DNA from: Mammaliicoccus lentus
Lineage (GTDB): Bacteria > Bacillota > Bacilli > Staphylococcales > Staphylococcaceae
Reading direction: 5' to 3'
Assembly: GCF_002902755.1 (NCBI RefSeq)
Contig: NZ_PPRS01000066.1
Coordinates: 1 to 64,000, forward strand
DNA: 64,000 nt
A program made the translations under genes and the position numbers. Below are positions 53,063 to 62,392 of this stretch, piece after piece (position 1 is the first letter of the stretch; every line of letters begins with the position of its first letter). The notes below the pieces were generated by a model that was not told the DNA's origin, did no database searches, and saw only the letters and a program-made list of their open reading frames with translations.

Positions 53063-53527
53063 ATGCGTTATAAAGATCCAAATGGATTGTTTGTTGATCT
53101 ACAATTTAAAGAACAAATAGAAGCCCAACATGCAAAGCATGTATTAGCGATACCTATATATAACAATCAAATTGTTCTAACACACCATAAAATAAGAGGT
53201 ATAGAGTTACCTGGTGGAAAAGTTGAAAAAAATGAAAAGAATAAAGAAGCAGTTATTCGAGAATTATACGAAGAAACGGGCGCTAAAGCTAAGTGTGCCA
53301 TGTTTATTGCCTCATATATCGTCCATGATAAAATTCCATTTGATAAAGATGTATATATTGTTAATGTTGAAGAAATATTCGAAAAAAATGATTATTTAGA
53401 GACGTATGGTCCTATAATTGTAGATAATATAAATGAAGTCAACGAAGAAGATAAAAGTTTTTTACTTAAAGATAAAGCAATATTAACATGTTTAGAAAGG
53501 GTGTATGAACTTGGATTTCTTAAATAG
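53063..53527 (+). CDS. Nudix hydrolase (YtkD-like)
   Basis: A 154-residue protein with a complete Nudix box, GGKVEKNEKNKEAV then IRELYEETGA near residues 52-75 (G, E, REL and EExG positions all present). Similarity in length and in the HHKIRGIELPGGK context suggests the YtkD/8-oxo-dGTP or RNA 5'-pyrophosphohydrolase group. The ATG follows AAAGAGGTCGTGTATC. The next gene starts inside its 3' end (23-bp overlap). Confidence 0.88.
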   Translation: MRYKDPNGLFVDLQFKEQIEAQHAKHVLAIPIYNNQIVLTHHKIRGIELPGGKVEKNEKNKEAVIRELYEETGAKAKCAMFIASYIVHDKIPFDKDVYIVNVEEIFEKNDYLETYGPIIVDNINEVNEEDKSFLLKDKAILTCLERVYELGFLK

Positions 53528-54287
53528 AAAAAGAATGCCTATATTTTTTAACAATCATTGCACTGAAGAAGTTACTTATTCAGTAGATGACTTAAAAGTG
53601 AGAGGCTTGCTCATGACTCCCCATGCCAAAGTGAAACGCATTGTTGTTTATTTAAGAGGTGGTAAGGGTCAAGTAGGTAGAGTTCGACCAGGTAGAATGG
53701 CTCAATTTAAAAATCCAAATACACTTGTTTTTGCACCATATTATCGAGGAAGTAACGGTAGCGAAGGAAGAGATGAGTTTTGTGGTGATGATTTAAATGA
53801 TGTTATTACCGGCATTAATATTTTAAAATCAAAATATCCAGAAGCACCTATTCATATGATAGGTTTTTCAAGAGGTGGAATACAAGGTCTGCTTACGTAT
53901 CAAAAAGTAAAAGCATCTAGTTATATTATATGGGGCGGGGTAACAGATATGCTTATGATGTATAAAGAACGTGTTGATTTGAGAGGAATGCTGCGTCGTA
54001 TGGTAGGTCACCCCAAGAAGCAACCGGAAGCTTATGAAAGGCGTGATGCCCTTAAAATGATTCATGAAGACAGCCCGCCTATATTAATTATTCATGGAGA
54101 TGAGGATGCTCAAGTAGGAATAGAAATGGCTTACCACTTAGAACAACATTTAATAAAAGAAACCGTCTTTCACAAAACGATTTATAAACAAGGGGAAGGT
54201 CACGTTTTTAGACCTCAAACAGAAAAAGAAACTTTAATCGAACTACAAAATTGGATGAATTTATGTGAACAAAAAACTGAGCCATAA
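53505..54287 (+). CDS. Alpha/beta hydrolase, S9 prolyl-oligopeptidase-like
   Basis: A 260-residue serine hydrolase. The nucleophile elbow GFSRGGIQGL near residue 123, catalytic Asp in IHGDEDAQVG near 205 and His in GEGHVFR near 236 form an intact triad. LRGGKGQVGRVRPGRMAQF near 50 replaces the common oxyanion loop. It overlaps the Nudix gene by 23 bp, so translation is probably coupled. Substrate unknown (peptidase or esterase). Confidence 0.87.
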   Translation: MNLDFLNRKRMPIFFNNHCTEEVTYSVDDLKVRGLLMTPHAKVKRIVVYLRGGKGQVGRVRPGRMAQFKNPNTLVFAPYYRGSNGSEGRDEFCGDDLNDVITGINILKSKYPEAPIHMIGFSRGGIQGLLTYQKVKASSYIIWGGVTDMLMMYKERVDLRGMLRRMVGHPKKQPEAYERRDALKMIHEDSPPILIIHGDEDAQVGIEMAYHLEQHLIKETVFHKTIYKQGEGHVFRPQTEKETLIELQNWMNLCEQKTEP

Positions 54288-54308
54288 ATAAATGGGCTCA
54301 GTTTTTTG
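54270..54308. terminator. Bidirectional terminator between the hydrolase gene and pckA
   Basis: AAAAAACTGAGCC and GGGCTCAGTTTTTT arms. The hydrolase stop codon is at the start of the loop. A and T tracts on both sides suit both convergent genes. Confidence 0.92.
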
Positions 54309-54321
54309 TTCTAATATAAGA

Positions 54322-55923
54322 TTAAATTCGATTATAATTAAATCCGCCTTCTTCTTGAATGTGTTCAGAGGCTTCACCGAATTTAGAGAAATTCTCTTTA
54401 AAGTCCTTTGCAAGTTGTTTAGCTTTTTCATCATACGCTTCTTGAGATACCCAAGTATTACGAGGATATAAAATTTCTGAAGGTACGCCAGCTACATGTT
54501 TAGGAATATTAAAACCGAATATTTCATCTTGAATAAATTCGGAGTTTTTAATTTCTCCGCTTATTGCACGTCTTATCATAGAACGAGTATATTTTAATTC
54601 CATTCTAGAACCAACACCATATTCTCCGCCAGTCCATCCTGTATTTACTAAGTAAACGTCTACGCCATGTTCATCAATTAATTTACCGAGTAACTCAGCA
54701 TATTCTGTTGCATGTAATGGTAAGAACGGTGAACCGAAGCATGTTGAAAACACTGGTTGAGGGCTCGTTACGCCTCTTTCTGTACCAGCTAATTTAGAAG
54801 TGAAACCACTTAAGAAATGATACATAGCTTGAGATTTATCAAGTTTTGAAATAGGTGGTAACACACCAAATGCGTCAGCTGTTAAGAAAATAATAGTATT
54901 TGGATGACCTGCAATTGACGGTTGTACGATATTATCAATGAAGTCAATTGGATATGCAGCTCGTGTGTTTTCAGTTAATGTTGTGTCGTCATAATCAACC
55001 GTACCATCTTTTTGCACACCAACATTCTCTAAGACTGTACCGTAACGAATAGCATCATATATTTGAGGTTCTTTTTCTTGGCTTAAACTTACAGTTTTAG
55101 CATAACAGCCACCTTCAATATTAAATACGCCATTTTCGTTCCAACCATGTTCATCATCACCAATTAATTTTCTGTTTGGATCAGCTGATAAAGTTGTTTT
55201 TCCTGTTCCAGATAGACCAAAGAATAAAGCAACGTCATTATTGTATCCAACATTTGCAGAACAGTGCATGCTCATGATACCTTTTTTAGGAAGAAGGTAA
55301 TTCATAACTGAAAAAATACCTTTTTTCATTTCTCCAGCATATTCTGTTCCGCCAATTATAATTACACGATGTTTAAAAGAAGTAATAATAAATGTTTCAG
55401 AGTTTGTTCCATCTTTTTCAGGGTCTGCTTTGAAACCAGGGGCACTTATTATTGTGAAATTAGGATTGATATTTAAAGCCTCTTCTTTTGTTTCAGGGCG
55501 GATAAACATATTTTGTGCAAATAAATTATGCCAAGGTAGTTCGTTTATAACACGTAAATCTAAACGAGTAGATTCATCGGCACCCGCATATCCGTTGAAG
55601 ACATAAAGTTGTGATTTTTGGTTTAAATAGTCAATAACTTGATCATATAAATTTAAAAAACTGTGTTCAGAAATAGGCTGGTTTATAGAACCCCAATCTA
55701 TATCTTGTTCCGTGTCCTCTTCTTTAACAATAAATTTGTCTTTAGGTGAGCGACCTGTGTATTTACCAGTTTCCATTCTAATAGCTCCGGATTCAGTTAA
55801 CACACCTTCACCTGATTCTAAAATGTGTTTGTACAACTCAGATCTAGAAAGTTGTTTTAAAGTTGTTTCTTTGCTAAGAAGATTAGTTAATTCGATTGAT
55901 TCTGTAATTGACTGTATTGCCAT
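54322..55923 (-). CDS. pckA: Phosphoenolpyruvate carboxykinase (ATP)
   Basis: A 533-residue gluconeogenic enzyme converting oxaloacetate plus ATP to PEP. Phosphate loop [15 protein letters not shown] near 240, the kinase-2 region [19 protein letters not shown] near 258, and HCSANVGYN near 220 with metal-binding residues are all present. Divergent from metK, as in other staphylococci. A cre-like site lies 32 bp upstream, in keeping with glucose repression. Confidence 0.97.
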   Translation of the reverse strand: MAIQSITESIELTNLLSKETTLKQLSRSELYKHILESGEGVLTESGAIRMETGKYTGRSPKDKFIVKEEDTEQDIDWGSINQPISEHSFLNLYDQVIDYLNQKSQLYVFNGYAGADESTRLDLRVINELPWHNLFAQNMFIRPETKEEALNINPNFTIISAPGFKADPEKDGTNSETFIITSFKHRVIIIGGTEYAGEMKKGIFSVMNYLLPKKGIMSMHCSANVGYNNDVALFFGLSGTGKTTLSADPNRKLIGDDEHGWNENGVFNIEGGCYAKTVSLSQEKEPQIYDAIRYGTVLENVGVQKDGTVDYDDTTLTENTRAAYPIDFIDNIVQPSIAGHPNTIIFLTADAFGVLPPISKLDKSQAMYHFLSGFTSKLAGTERGVTSPQPVFSTCFGSPFLPLHATEYAELLGKLIDEHGVDVYLVNTGWTGGEYGVGSRMELKYTRSMIRRAISGEIKNSEFIQDEIFGFNIPKHVAGVPSEILYPRNTWVSQEAYDEKAKQLAKDFKENFSKFGEASEHIQEEGGFNYNRI

Positions 55924-55954
55924 AAATGACTACCCCCATGTCTAAAAATTATTT

Positions 55955-55968
55955 TGTAAGCATTTTCA
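55955..55968 (-). promoter_or_regulatory. cre-like site before pckA
   Basis: Read on the minus strand, TGAAAATGCTTACA differs from the cre consensus TGNAANCGNTNNCA at one central position. It is placed about 32 bp upstream of the pckA start. Confidence 0.6.
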
Positions 55969-56061
55969 TGGAATTAGTATAACACATTGAGATAAATAGT
56001 CTATACTAATAAACGAATTTATTGTTAAAAGTTTATGACAAAATATTTATTTCGTGTTTCA

Positions 56062-56090
56062 TTGACATAATTCTAAAACTTTAGTATTAT
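56062..56090 (+). promoter_or_regulatory. metK promoter
   Basis: TTGACA (56062-56067) and TATTAT (56085-56090) with a 17-bp spacer, directly before the S-box leader. Confidence 0.85.
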
Positions 56091-56103
56091 CATTTCTGAC
56101 GGA

Positions 56104-56220
56104 TTCTCTTATCCTGAGTGGTGGAGGGACATGGACCCAATGAAACCCAGCAACCTCTTTCTAAATGAAAGGAAGGTGCCAAACCGTTTGCAGACCAATA
56201 TTGTCTGAACGATAAGAGCG
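56104..56220 (+). promoter_or_regulatory. SAM-I riboswitch (S-box) aptamer
   Basis: P1 arms TCTCTTATC and GATAAGAG close the aptamer. Conserved S-box blocks are present: GAGTGGTGGAGGGAC, TGAAACCCAGCAACC, GGAAGGTGCCAAA and the P4 hairpin ending TGAACGATAAGAG. Binding of SAM is expected to expose the terminator that follows, so metK is shut down when SAM is abundant. Confidence 0.95.
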
Positions 56221-56230
56221 AATGGACACG

Positions 56231-56275
56231 AGTGTGCCTTCTCTCTATTGTTTTATAGAGAGAAGGCACTTTTTA
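56231..56275 (+). terminator. S-box expression-platform terminator
   Basis: GTGCCTTCTCTCTA and TAGAGAGAAGGCAC form a perfect 14-pair stem followed by TTTTTATTT, 45 bp before metK. Confidence 0.95.
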
Positions 56276-56323
56276 TTTGCACTGAGGAAGAGACCGTACA
56301 ACATAATCTAAAGGAGATTTTTT

Positions 56324-57520
56324 ATGTCAAAAAACAGAAGACTCTTCACATCCGAATCAGTAACAGAAGGACATCCTGATAAAATTGCCGACCAAATATC
56401 TGATGCAATTTTAGATGAATTACTAAAAGGTGATCCAAAAGCGAGAGTCGCTTGTGAAACAACTGTAACTACAGGTATGGCTTTAATTTCAGGAGAAATA
56501 TCAACTTCAACATACGTAGATATTCCGAAAGTAGTAAGAGAGACTGTAAAAGATATAGGGTATACTAGAGCGAAGTATGGTTATGATTTCCAAACAATGG
56601 CAATACTAACAGCTATCGATGAACAATCACCTGATATTGCTCAAGGTGTTGATTGTGCTTTAGAAGATAGAGATGATTTAACAGATAGTGAAATTGAGTC
56701 TATCGGTGCTGGAGACCAAGGCTTAATGTTTGGTTATGCTACAAATGAAACTGAAACATATATGCCGTTACCAGTATATCTAGCTCATCAGTTGTCAAAA
56801 AGATTAACTGATGTACGTAAAGATGGCACTTTAGAATATTTACGTCCAGATGGAAAGACACAAGTAACAATAGAATACGACGAAAATGATAAACCTTTAA
56901 GAGTAGATACTATTGTTGTTTCTTCACAACATCATGAAAAAATAGAATTAGAAAAAATTCAACAAGATATTAAAGATCATGTTATATATCCAATCGTTCC
57001 TAAGGAATTATTAGATGATCAAACAAAATTCTTTATTAATCCTACTGGAAGATTTGTTATTGGTGGGCCACAAGGAGACGCAGGTTTAACAGGTAGAAAA
57101 ATCATCGTTGATACATATGGTGGTTATGCTAGACACGGTGGAGGTTGCTTCAGTGGTAAAGACCCAACTAAAGTTGATAGATCTGGTGCTTATGCGGCTC
57201 GTTATGTAGCTAAAAATATCGTAGCTAGCGGCCTAGCTGATAAATGTGAAGTTCAACTTGCTTACGCAATTGGAGTAGCACAACCTGTTTCAATTGCAGT
57301 TGACACTGCTGGTACTGGTAAAGTTGAAGAAAATGTACTAGTAGAAAAAATAAGAGAATTATTTGATTTAAGACCAGCGGGTATTATTCAAATGCTAAAC
57401 TTAAGACAACCAATATATAAAAAGACTGCAGCATACGGTCATTTTGGTAGAACTGATGTAGAATTACCATGGGAACAATTAGATAAAGTAGAATTATTAA
57501 AAGATTTAGTAAATAAATAA
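56324..57520 (+). CDS. metK: S-adenosylmethionine synthase
   Basis: A 398-residue enzyme making SAM from methionine and ATP. Signatures: [17 protein letters not shown] at 8-24, [12 protein letters not shown] near 127 and [16 protein letters not shown] near 276, which carries the phosphate-binding lysines. ATG follows AAAGGAGATTTTTT. Controlled by the SAM riboswitch upstream. Confidence 0.98.
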   Translation: MSKNRRLFTSESVTEGHPDKIADQISDAILDELLKGDPKARVACETTVTTGMALISGEISTSTYVDIPKVVRETVKDIGYTRAKYGYDFQTMAILTAIDEQSPDIAQGVDCALEDRDDLTDSEIESIGAGDQGLMFGYATNETETYMPLPVYLAHQLSKRLTDVRKDGTLEYLRPDGKTQVTIEYDENDKPLRVDTIVVSSQHHEKIELEKIQQDIKDHVIYPIVPKELLDDQTKFFINPTGRFVIGGPQGDAGLTGRKIIVDTYGGYARHGGGCFSGKDPTKVDRSGAYAARYVAKNIVASGLADKCEVQLAYAIGVAQPVSIAVDTAGTGKVEENVLVEKIRELFDLRPAGIIQMLNLRQPIYKKTAAYGHFGRTDVELPWEQLDKVELLKDLVNK

Positions 57521-57545
57521 ACCTAAAAGTAAAATCAGTATCAAA

Positions 57546-57595
57546 AAAGAGTCTCATCATTAGTTATATGATCTAGTGGTGAGATTCTTTTTATA
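57546..57595 (+). terminator. Terminator after metK
   Basis: AAAAGAGTCTCATCA and TGGTGAGATTCTTTTT arms across an A/T-rich loop. Confidence 0.75.
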
Positions 57596-57785
57596 TATAT
57601 TCTTAGATATCTGAGAATTTTAATTTACTAATAAAGTGTTTATTAACTATAGAAATGTACGATGTATTTAAAAAATCAAAAAATAATACTTAAATTAGAG
57701 AAGAATATTGAAGATATATACTGAATTTATTTATAATATTTACTATAATAGATGTAATACATAAGAAAGGGAGCGATCAGCAAAT

Positions 57786-58697
57786 ATGAGTCAATTAGAA
57801 CCGATTCATTATGGATTAATCGCAGCTGTCGTTATTGCGATAATATTTATCATATTGTTCTTTGTTTCATTAAAACAAAGAAAGAATTCTTTGGCGAAAG
57901 TTCAGGAACAACATAAGAAGCAAAATGAGTCACTTAAATCTGAACACAAAGAAAAATTGGACCATGAACGAGTAGAAAACAAAAAGGTTCTATCTAAACA
58001 AAAAGAAGAGTATCAAGTTGAAATTTCTCAAAAAGAAAGAGAAATTGACTCATTAAAAATATTTTCAAAAAATGAAGGAGAATATATAACTGATAGACAT
58101 TTATTAGATCTCCGTGATCAACTTGTTAATGAACGAAGAATAAGACCTGAAGATATGCATATAATGGCAAATATCTTTTTACCTAAAGATCCTTTAGGTA
58201 AGGTACATCAAATCGATCATATTGTTTTAACGAGAACTGGTATTTATGTTATTGACTCTAATTTGGTAAACGGCCATATATATCATGGTATAACTGAACA
58301 GCAATTTAGTGAGTTCCCTGTACTTGGGCAAGTGTTTGAAACATTGGATTTAAATCCTAAAAAAGAACAAACTTTACTCCTTGAAAAACAAGCTAGTAAA
58401 AAATCAGCTGCATTTCATGATTATACTGATAAAGTTAAAGAAGTGGACGAAACATCTGAAGAATTACAAAGACAACTCGAACTTAAATATACGCCAACAC
58501 CAATCATCTATTTCCATCCTGATGAAGTGGATGAAGCCACAATTAGTAATTACTCACAAGATCCAAATATTAAAGTGCTTGTTGGTGAACAACAATTACA
58601 ACATTTCTTCAATAAATTTGTATTCCATGGAAGATTCCAATACAGTGTTGAAGATCTAGAAAGAATAATGGACGAGTTAGAAAAGTTTAATCCTTAA
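57786..58697 (+). CDS. NERD-domain membrane-anchored protein
   Basis: A 303-residue protein. One N-terminal membrane span (about residues 9-29), then a charged coiled coil to about 95 (KEKLDHERVENKKVLSKQKE). A nuclease-related NERD domain follows (about 115-200): HQIDHIVLTRTGIYVIDSN carries the conserved D and the I-x-V-I-D strand. The coiled coil may place the domain away from the membrane. Biological role unknown. A hairpin follows. Confidence 0.82.
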   Translation: MSQLEPIHYGLIAAVVIAIIFIILFFVSLKQRKNSLAKVQEQHKKQNESLKSEHKEKLDHERVENKKVLSKQKEEYQVEISQKEREIDSLKIFSKNEGEYITDRHLLDLRDQLVNERRIRPEDMHIMANIFLPKDPLGKVHQIDHIVLTRTGIYVIDSNLVNGHIYHGITEQQFSEFPVLGQVFETLDLNPKKEQTLLLEKQASKKSAAFHDYTDKVKEVDETSEELQRQLELKYTPTPIIYFHPDEVDEATISNYSQDPNIKVLVGEQQLQHFFNKFVFHGRFQYSVEDLERIMDELEKFNP

Positions 58698-58699
58698 GC

Positions 58700-58737
58700 A
58701 GAAAACGCTACAATAATAGTAGCGTTTTCTTTTTTTA
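58700..58737 (+). terminator. Terminator after the NERD gene
   Basis: GAAAACGCTAC-AATAATA-GTAGCGTTTTC followed by TTTTTTT. Confidence 0.95.
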
Positions 58738-58765
58738 TAAATAATATGAAAAGGTGGTTGTGAAA

Positions 58766-60148
58766 ATGAGTGAGAAACAATTTGATGTTAGAAATCCTGC
58801 TACGGAAGAAATTATTGAAACTTTGAACAATAATAGTGAAGAAGAGATTAACGAAATGATTGAAAATGCTCATCATGCTTTTCAAAAATTTAAAAAAACA
58901 ACAGCTCACGAAAGAAGTGCACTTCTATATAAATGGCGTGAGCTCATTTTAGAACAAGAAGAAGAAATTGCGTTAATTATGACTAAAGAAAGTGGTAAAC
59001 CATTAAAAGAATCAAAAGGTGAAGTAAAGTATGCTACAGATTACATTTTATGGTTTGCTGAAGAAGCTAAAAGAACTTATGGCAGAGCAATACCAGAGCA
59101 TGTAGATAATAAAAGATTAATCGTTACTAGAGCACCGGTGGGTGTTGTCGCAAGTATTACACCATGGAATTTCCCAGCAGCAATGATGACAAGAAAAGCA
59201 GCGCCAGCTCTAGCAGCAGGATGTACATTTATTTGTAAACCTGCACAAGATACACCATTAACAACAATGAAATTTGTAGATTTAGCTCATGAAGCTGGTT
59301 TTGATAAAGATGTTATACAATACGTTAATGGTTCAGGTAAAGACGTTGGTAAAATCTTTACAAGCCATGAATTAATTTCTAAAATCACTTACACTGGTTC
59401 TACACCAGTAGGTAAACAATTAATGGAGCAATCTAGTTCAACTCTTAAAAAAGTTACGTTAGAATTAGGAGGGCACGCACCTTTAATTGTTCATGAAGAT
59501 GCTGATATAGAAAAAGCCGTACAAGGTACAATAGCATCTAAGTTTAGAAATGCTGGTCAAACTTGCGTATGTGCTAATAGAATATATGTACATGAATCTA
59601 TTAAAGATAAATTTGAATCTTCATTAAAATCTGAAGTGAACAAATTGAAAGTAGGTAACGGGCAAAATGAATCTACTGACATTGGTCCTGTAATCAATAG
59701 TGATGGATTTGAGAAAATAAAATCACATATTGATGATGCAACTAGTAAAGGTGCCCGTGTAGTAACTGGAGGAGATAGTTATAAAGATGGTGGTTATTTT
59801 GTAGAGCCAACTATTCTATCTGAAGTTACTGATGATATGAAAATTATGTTTGAAGAAACATTTGGACCAGTTATACCAATTCAAACATATAGCTCATTAG
59901 AAGAAGTAATCAAGAAGGCGAATGATACACCATTTGGTTTAGCAGCATATTTCTTTACAGAAAATTATGCAACTGGCATAGAATTATATGAAAACTTAAA
60001 TTATGGTGTGATTGGTTGGAATGATGGAGGTCCAAGTGCTACACATATCCCGTTCGGTGGTATGAAAGAAAGTGGTTTTGGCCGAGAAGGCGGTTCAGAA
60101 GGTATTGAGCCATATCTAGAAACAAAAGTAGCTTCAATACTATTATAA
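58766..60148 (+). CDS. gabD: NAD(P)-dependent succinate-semialdehyde-type aldehyde dehydrogenase
   Basis: A 460-residue aldehyde dehydrogenase. [16 protein letters not shown] near 130, the general-base glutamate in [10 protein letters not shown] near 235 and the catalytic cysteine in [14 protein letters not shown] near 270 are intact, with [14 protein letters not shown] near the C-terminus. Best fit is GabD; other short-chain aldehydes are possible. I start at the ATG at 58766, after AAAAGGTGGTTGTGAAA. An aldo-keto reductase gene follows after 23 bp, suggesting a shared aldehyde-handling unit. Confidence 0.87.
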   Translation: MSEKQFDVRNPATEEIIETLNNNSEEEINEMIENAHHAFQKFKKTTAHERSALLYKWRELILEQEEEIALIMTKESGKPLKESKGEVKYATDYILWFAEEAKRTYGRAIPEHVDNKRLIVTRAPVGVVASITPWNFPAAMMTRKAAPALAAGCTFICKPAQDTPLTTMKFVDLAHEAGFDKDVIQYVNGSGKDVGKIFTSHELISKITYTGSTPVGKQLMEQSSSTLKKVTLELGGHAPLIVHEDADIEKAVQGTIASKFRNAGQTCVCANRIYVHESIKDKFESSLKSEVNKLKVGNGQNESTDIGPVINSDGFEKIKSHIDDATSKGARVVTGGDSYKDGGYFVEPTILSEVTDDMKIMFEETFGPVIPIQTYSSLEEVIKKANDTPFGLAAYFFTENYATGIELYENLNYGVIGWNDGGPSATHIPFGGMKESGFGREGGSEGIEPYLETKVASILL

Positions 60149-60171
60149 AGATAAAACCAGGAGGAAATAAC

Positions 60172-61014
60172 ATGACACAGAAACAAGTTGAATTTTACAA
60201 TGGTAATACAATACCAGCACTAGGATTAGGAACGTTTAGAGTTGAAAACAATGATGAATGTAGAGAAGCGGTTAAACATGCTATAGAAAGTGGTTACCGT
60301 CATATAGATACAGCACAAACTTACAAAAATGAAGAAAAAGTAGGCCAAGGTATTAAAGAAGGTTTAGAATCAGCAGGCTTAAATAGAGAAGATTTATTTA
60401 TAACTACTAAATTATGGATGACGGATTACGGTATGGAAAATGTCCAAAATGCATATGAAGCTTCATTACAAAGACTTGGGCTAGACTATGTAGATTTATA
60501 TCTGATTCATTGGCCTGGAGACGATAAAGAATTAATTGCTGAAACGTGGAAAGCAATGGAAGCTTTATATAACGATGGAAAAATTAAAAATATAGGTGTG
60601 AGTAATTTTAATGTTTCACATTTAGAAAGTTTGTTACAAGAAGCATCTATTAAACCAGTGATTAATCAAATTGAATGCCATCCATATCTAACTCAAAAAG
60701 ACTTAAGAACATACTTAAAAGCACAAAAAATTGTAGCTCAATCATGGTCTCCATTAATGAATGGACAAATTTTAGAAGATGAAACAGTTAAAGAGATAGC
60801 AGAAGAAATAGGTAAAACACCGGCTCAAGTTATCATTAGATGGAATATTGACGAAGATATAGTTGTGATACCTAAATCAGTAACACCATCAAGAATTGAA
60901 GAGAATTTAAATGTTTTTGATTTTGAATTAAATGAAGATCAATTGTCACGATTAAATAATTTAAATAAAGACGAAAGAATTGGACCTGACCCAGAGAAAT
61001 TTACTGGTAAATAA
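60172..61014 (+). CDS. Aldo-keto reductase
   Basis: A 280-residue TIM-barrel NADPH oxidoreductase of the AKR5-like bacterial group. The tetrad is visible: Asp in YRHIDTAQTYKNE, Tyr in the same motif, Lys in FITTKLWM and His in LYLIHWPGDD. Cofactor loop IPKSVTPSRIEENLNVF near the C-terminus. Start ATG after CAGGAGGAAATAAC. Paired with the aldehyde dehydrogenase gene; physiological substrate unknown (perhaps methylglyoxal or another short aldehyde). Confidence 0.9.
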   Translation: MTQKQVEFYNGNTIPALGLGTFRVENNDECREAVKHAIESGYRHIDTAQTYKNEEKVGQGIKEGLESAGLNREDLFITTKLWMTDYGMENVQNAYEASLQRLGLDYVDLYLIHWPGDDKELIAETWKAMEALYNDGKIKNIGVSNFNVSHLESLLQEASIKPVINQIECHPYLTQKDLRTYLKAQKIVAQSWSPLMNGQILEDETVKEIAEEIGKTPAQVIIRWNIDEDIVVIPKSVTPSRIEENLNVFDFELNEDQLSRLNNLNKDERIGPDPEKFTGK

Positions 61015-61036
61015 GGTGAATAAGTAAAATATAAAT

Positions 61037-61090
61037 AAAATTCTCCTAATCCGTTAGATTTTAAAATTTAGGATTGGGAGAATTTTTTCG
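61037..61090. terminator. Terminator after the aldo-keto reductase gene
   Basis: AAAATTCTCCTAATCC and GGATTGGGAGAATTTT arms with a T6 tail. Confidence 0.92.
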
Positions 61091-61152
61091 AATTTTTAAG
61101 TGTATGAATGCCTAAGTATAGGTGTTATTACTTTAAAAAACTTTGAAATTTG

Positions 61153-61500
61153 TTAAATGATATAGCCTAAATAACAAGCAGTTAATGATAATATAACCGT
61201 TAATGCTATATATAATATCATTTGTTTATATGATTTTAATAAGTAACGTTCATATACTTCAAGTATATGTGTTGAAAAAGTTGTGTAACCTCCACAAAAA
61301 CCGATAGCTAATATCGAATAAATATGTGAACTTTCTGCTATATATTGTGCACAAAGACCAATAATAAAGCTTCCAACAACATTAACGATTAATGTAGCAA
61401 AGGGGAAACTTTGCGTGAAAAATTTACTGATAATTTGATTTGTCATATGTCTAAGTACTGCTCCTACACCAGAGCCTATCATTATTAAAATTAATATCAT
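61153..61500 (-). CDS. crcB2: Fluoride channel CrcB/FluC, second subunit
   Basis: A 115-residue four-span protein with GSGVGAVLRHMTNQ near the N-terminus, FATLIVNVVGSFIIG near 35 and GFCGGYTTFSTHILE near 70, the Fluc channel motifs. It starts 4 bp inside the upstream crcB1 gene. Two different Fluc proteins in tandem usually form a dual-topology or heterodimeric fluoride exporter. Confidence 0.93.
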   Translation of the reverse strand: MILILIMIGSGVGAVLRHMTNQIISKFFTQSFPFATLIVNVVGSFIIGLCAQYIAESSHIYSILAIGFCGGYTTFSTHILEVYERYLLKSYKQMILYIALTVILSLTACYLGYII

Positions 61501-61862
61501 TTTTCCTCTGTCCCTTTCTTATATCCGAGAGCAACAAATATAAATCCTAAGATAATACTTATAGTTACATAAGTAAAAGCTAATATAAATTGTCCGCTTT
61601 TTAACAAGTGTATTGTTTCTAAACTTAGACTAGAATACGTAGTGAGCGCACCTAAGAAACCAGTTGTTATCATTTTCTGTATATAAGGGTGTTTTTTAAA
61701 ATATTTTATAAAATAAGTAGAGCAAATACCCATAAGAAGAGCACCCATTAGATTTACTGATAAAGTCGAGAAGGGGAAGGTATTACTTGAAATAATAAAA
61801 CTTGAAAGATAGCGTAATCCACCTCCAATTGCACCACCTATAAATATTACGACATAAATCAT
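61497..61862 (-). CDS. crcB1: Fluoride channel CrcB/FluC, first subunit
   Basis: A 121-residue four-span protein with GGAIGGGLRYLSSFI at the N-terminus, FPFSTLSVNLMGALLMG near 30 and GFLGALTTYSSLSLE near 70. Strong GGAGGTTTTTTT start signal. No fluoride-riboswitch-like leader is recognisable; the dispersed repeat at 61885 begins about 20 bp upstream. Transcript probably continues into crcB2. Confidence 0.93.
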   Translation of the reverse strand: MIYVVIFIGGAIGGGLRYLSSFIISSNTFPFSTLSVNLMGALLMGICSTYFIKYFKKHPYIQKMITTGFLGALTTYSSLSLETIHLLKSGQFILAFTYVTISIILGFIFVALGYKKGTEEK

Positions 61863-61884
61863 AAAAAAACCTCCAAAATAAAAA

Positions 61885-62042
61885 GGAGCGGGACAGAAAT
61901 CTTATTTTTCAAAAAAGATTTCGTAGTACCGCCCCGGTAAGGGTGACTAGGAGTAAAAAAAGCTTGATATAACCGCATTTTTCATTCCAGTCAGTTACTG
62001 TCAATATCATGACAGAGGTTGAGACATTGATAATATCCTAAC
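61885..62042 (+). repeat. Dispersed staphylococcal intergenic element, full-length but diverged copy
   Basis: GGAGCGGGACAGAAATCTTA with AAGATTTCGTAGTACCGCCC, then GTAAGGGTGACTAGG, TCAGTTACTGTCAATA and a final AGGTTGAGACA/TCCTAACCT imperfect hairpin. It follows the module order of 31704-31874. It lies between two co-oriented minus-strand genes rather than convergent ones. Confidence 0.8.
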
Positions 62043-62043
62043 C

Positions 62044-62346
62044 TTAAATTATACCAAAGAATTTCACTATAACGACAATGTGGTAAATAATAACTACAAA
62101 TAATAAAATTGGTAAAAATTTACTGATTTTCGCAATAATTTTATGCTTTTCAGTTTGATATTTAATTGACTTATCAGTTGTAATAACAGCAATAAGTAAT
62201 AGAATACCGTTTAAAATACTGCTGATTAATACAAGTGATACTAGAGATCCAAACCATGATTCTATGAGAGGATTCTGTGCACTTAAAAATAAACTAATAA
62301 TCATGAGTACAACTGATATATAAAAATAGCGTTTAGCTTTATCCAT
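62044..62346 (-). CDS. Small membrane protein, unknown function
   Basis: A 100-residue hydrophobic protein with three predicted spans (about 8-25, 33-60 and 78-98) and a short lysine-rich loop between the last two. I start at the ATG just after TTGGAGGCCATC; an in-frame ATG seven codons upstream precedes that site. I do not recognise the family. It lies 46 bp downstream of the metallo-beta-lactamase-fold gene on the same strand. Confidence 0.75.
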   Translation of the reverse strand: MDKAKRYFYISVVLMIISLFLSAQNPLIESWFGSLVSLVLISSILNGILLLIAVITTDKSIKYQTEKHKIIAKISKFLPILLFVVIIYHIVVIVKFFGII

Positions 62347-62392
62347 GATGGCCTCCAAAATTTCCATATAATCGCTTATGTTATCATAAATG

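Noticed and set aside
56104-56275. T-box leader before metK
   Set aside because: The conserved S-box blocks are complete, and the T-box core TGGNACCGCG is absent.
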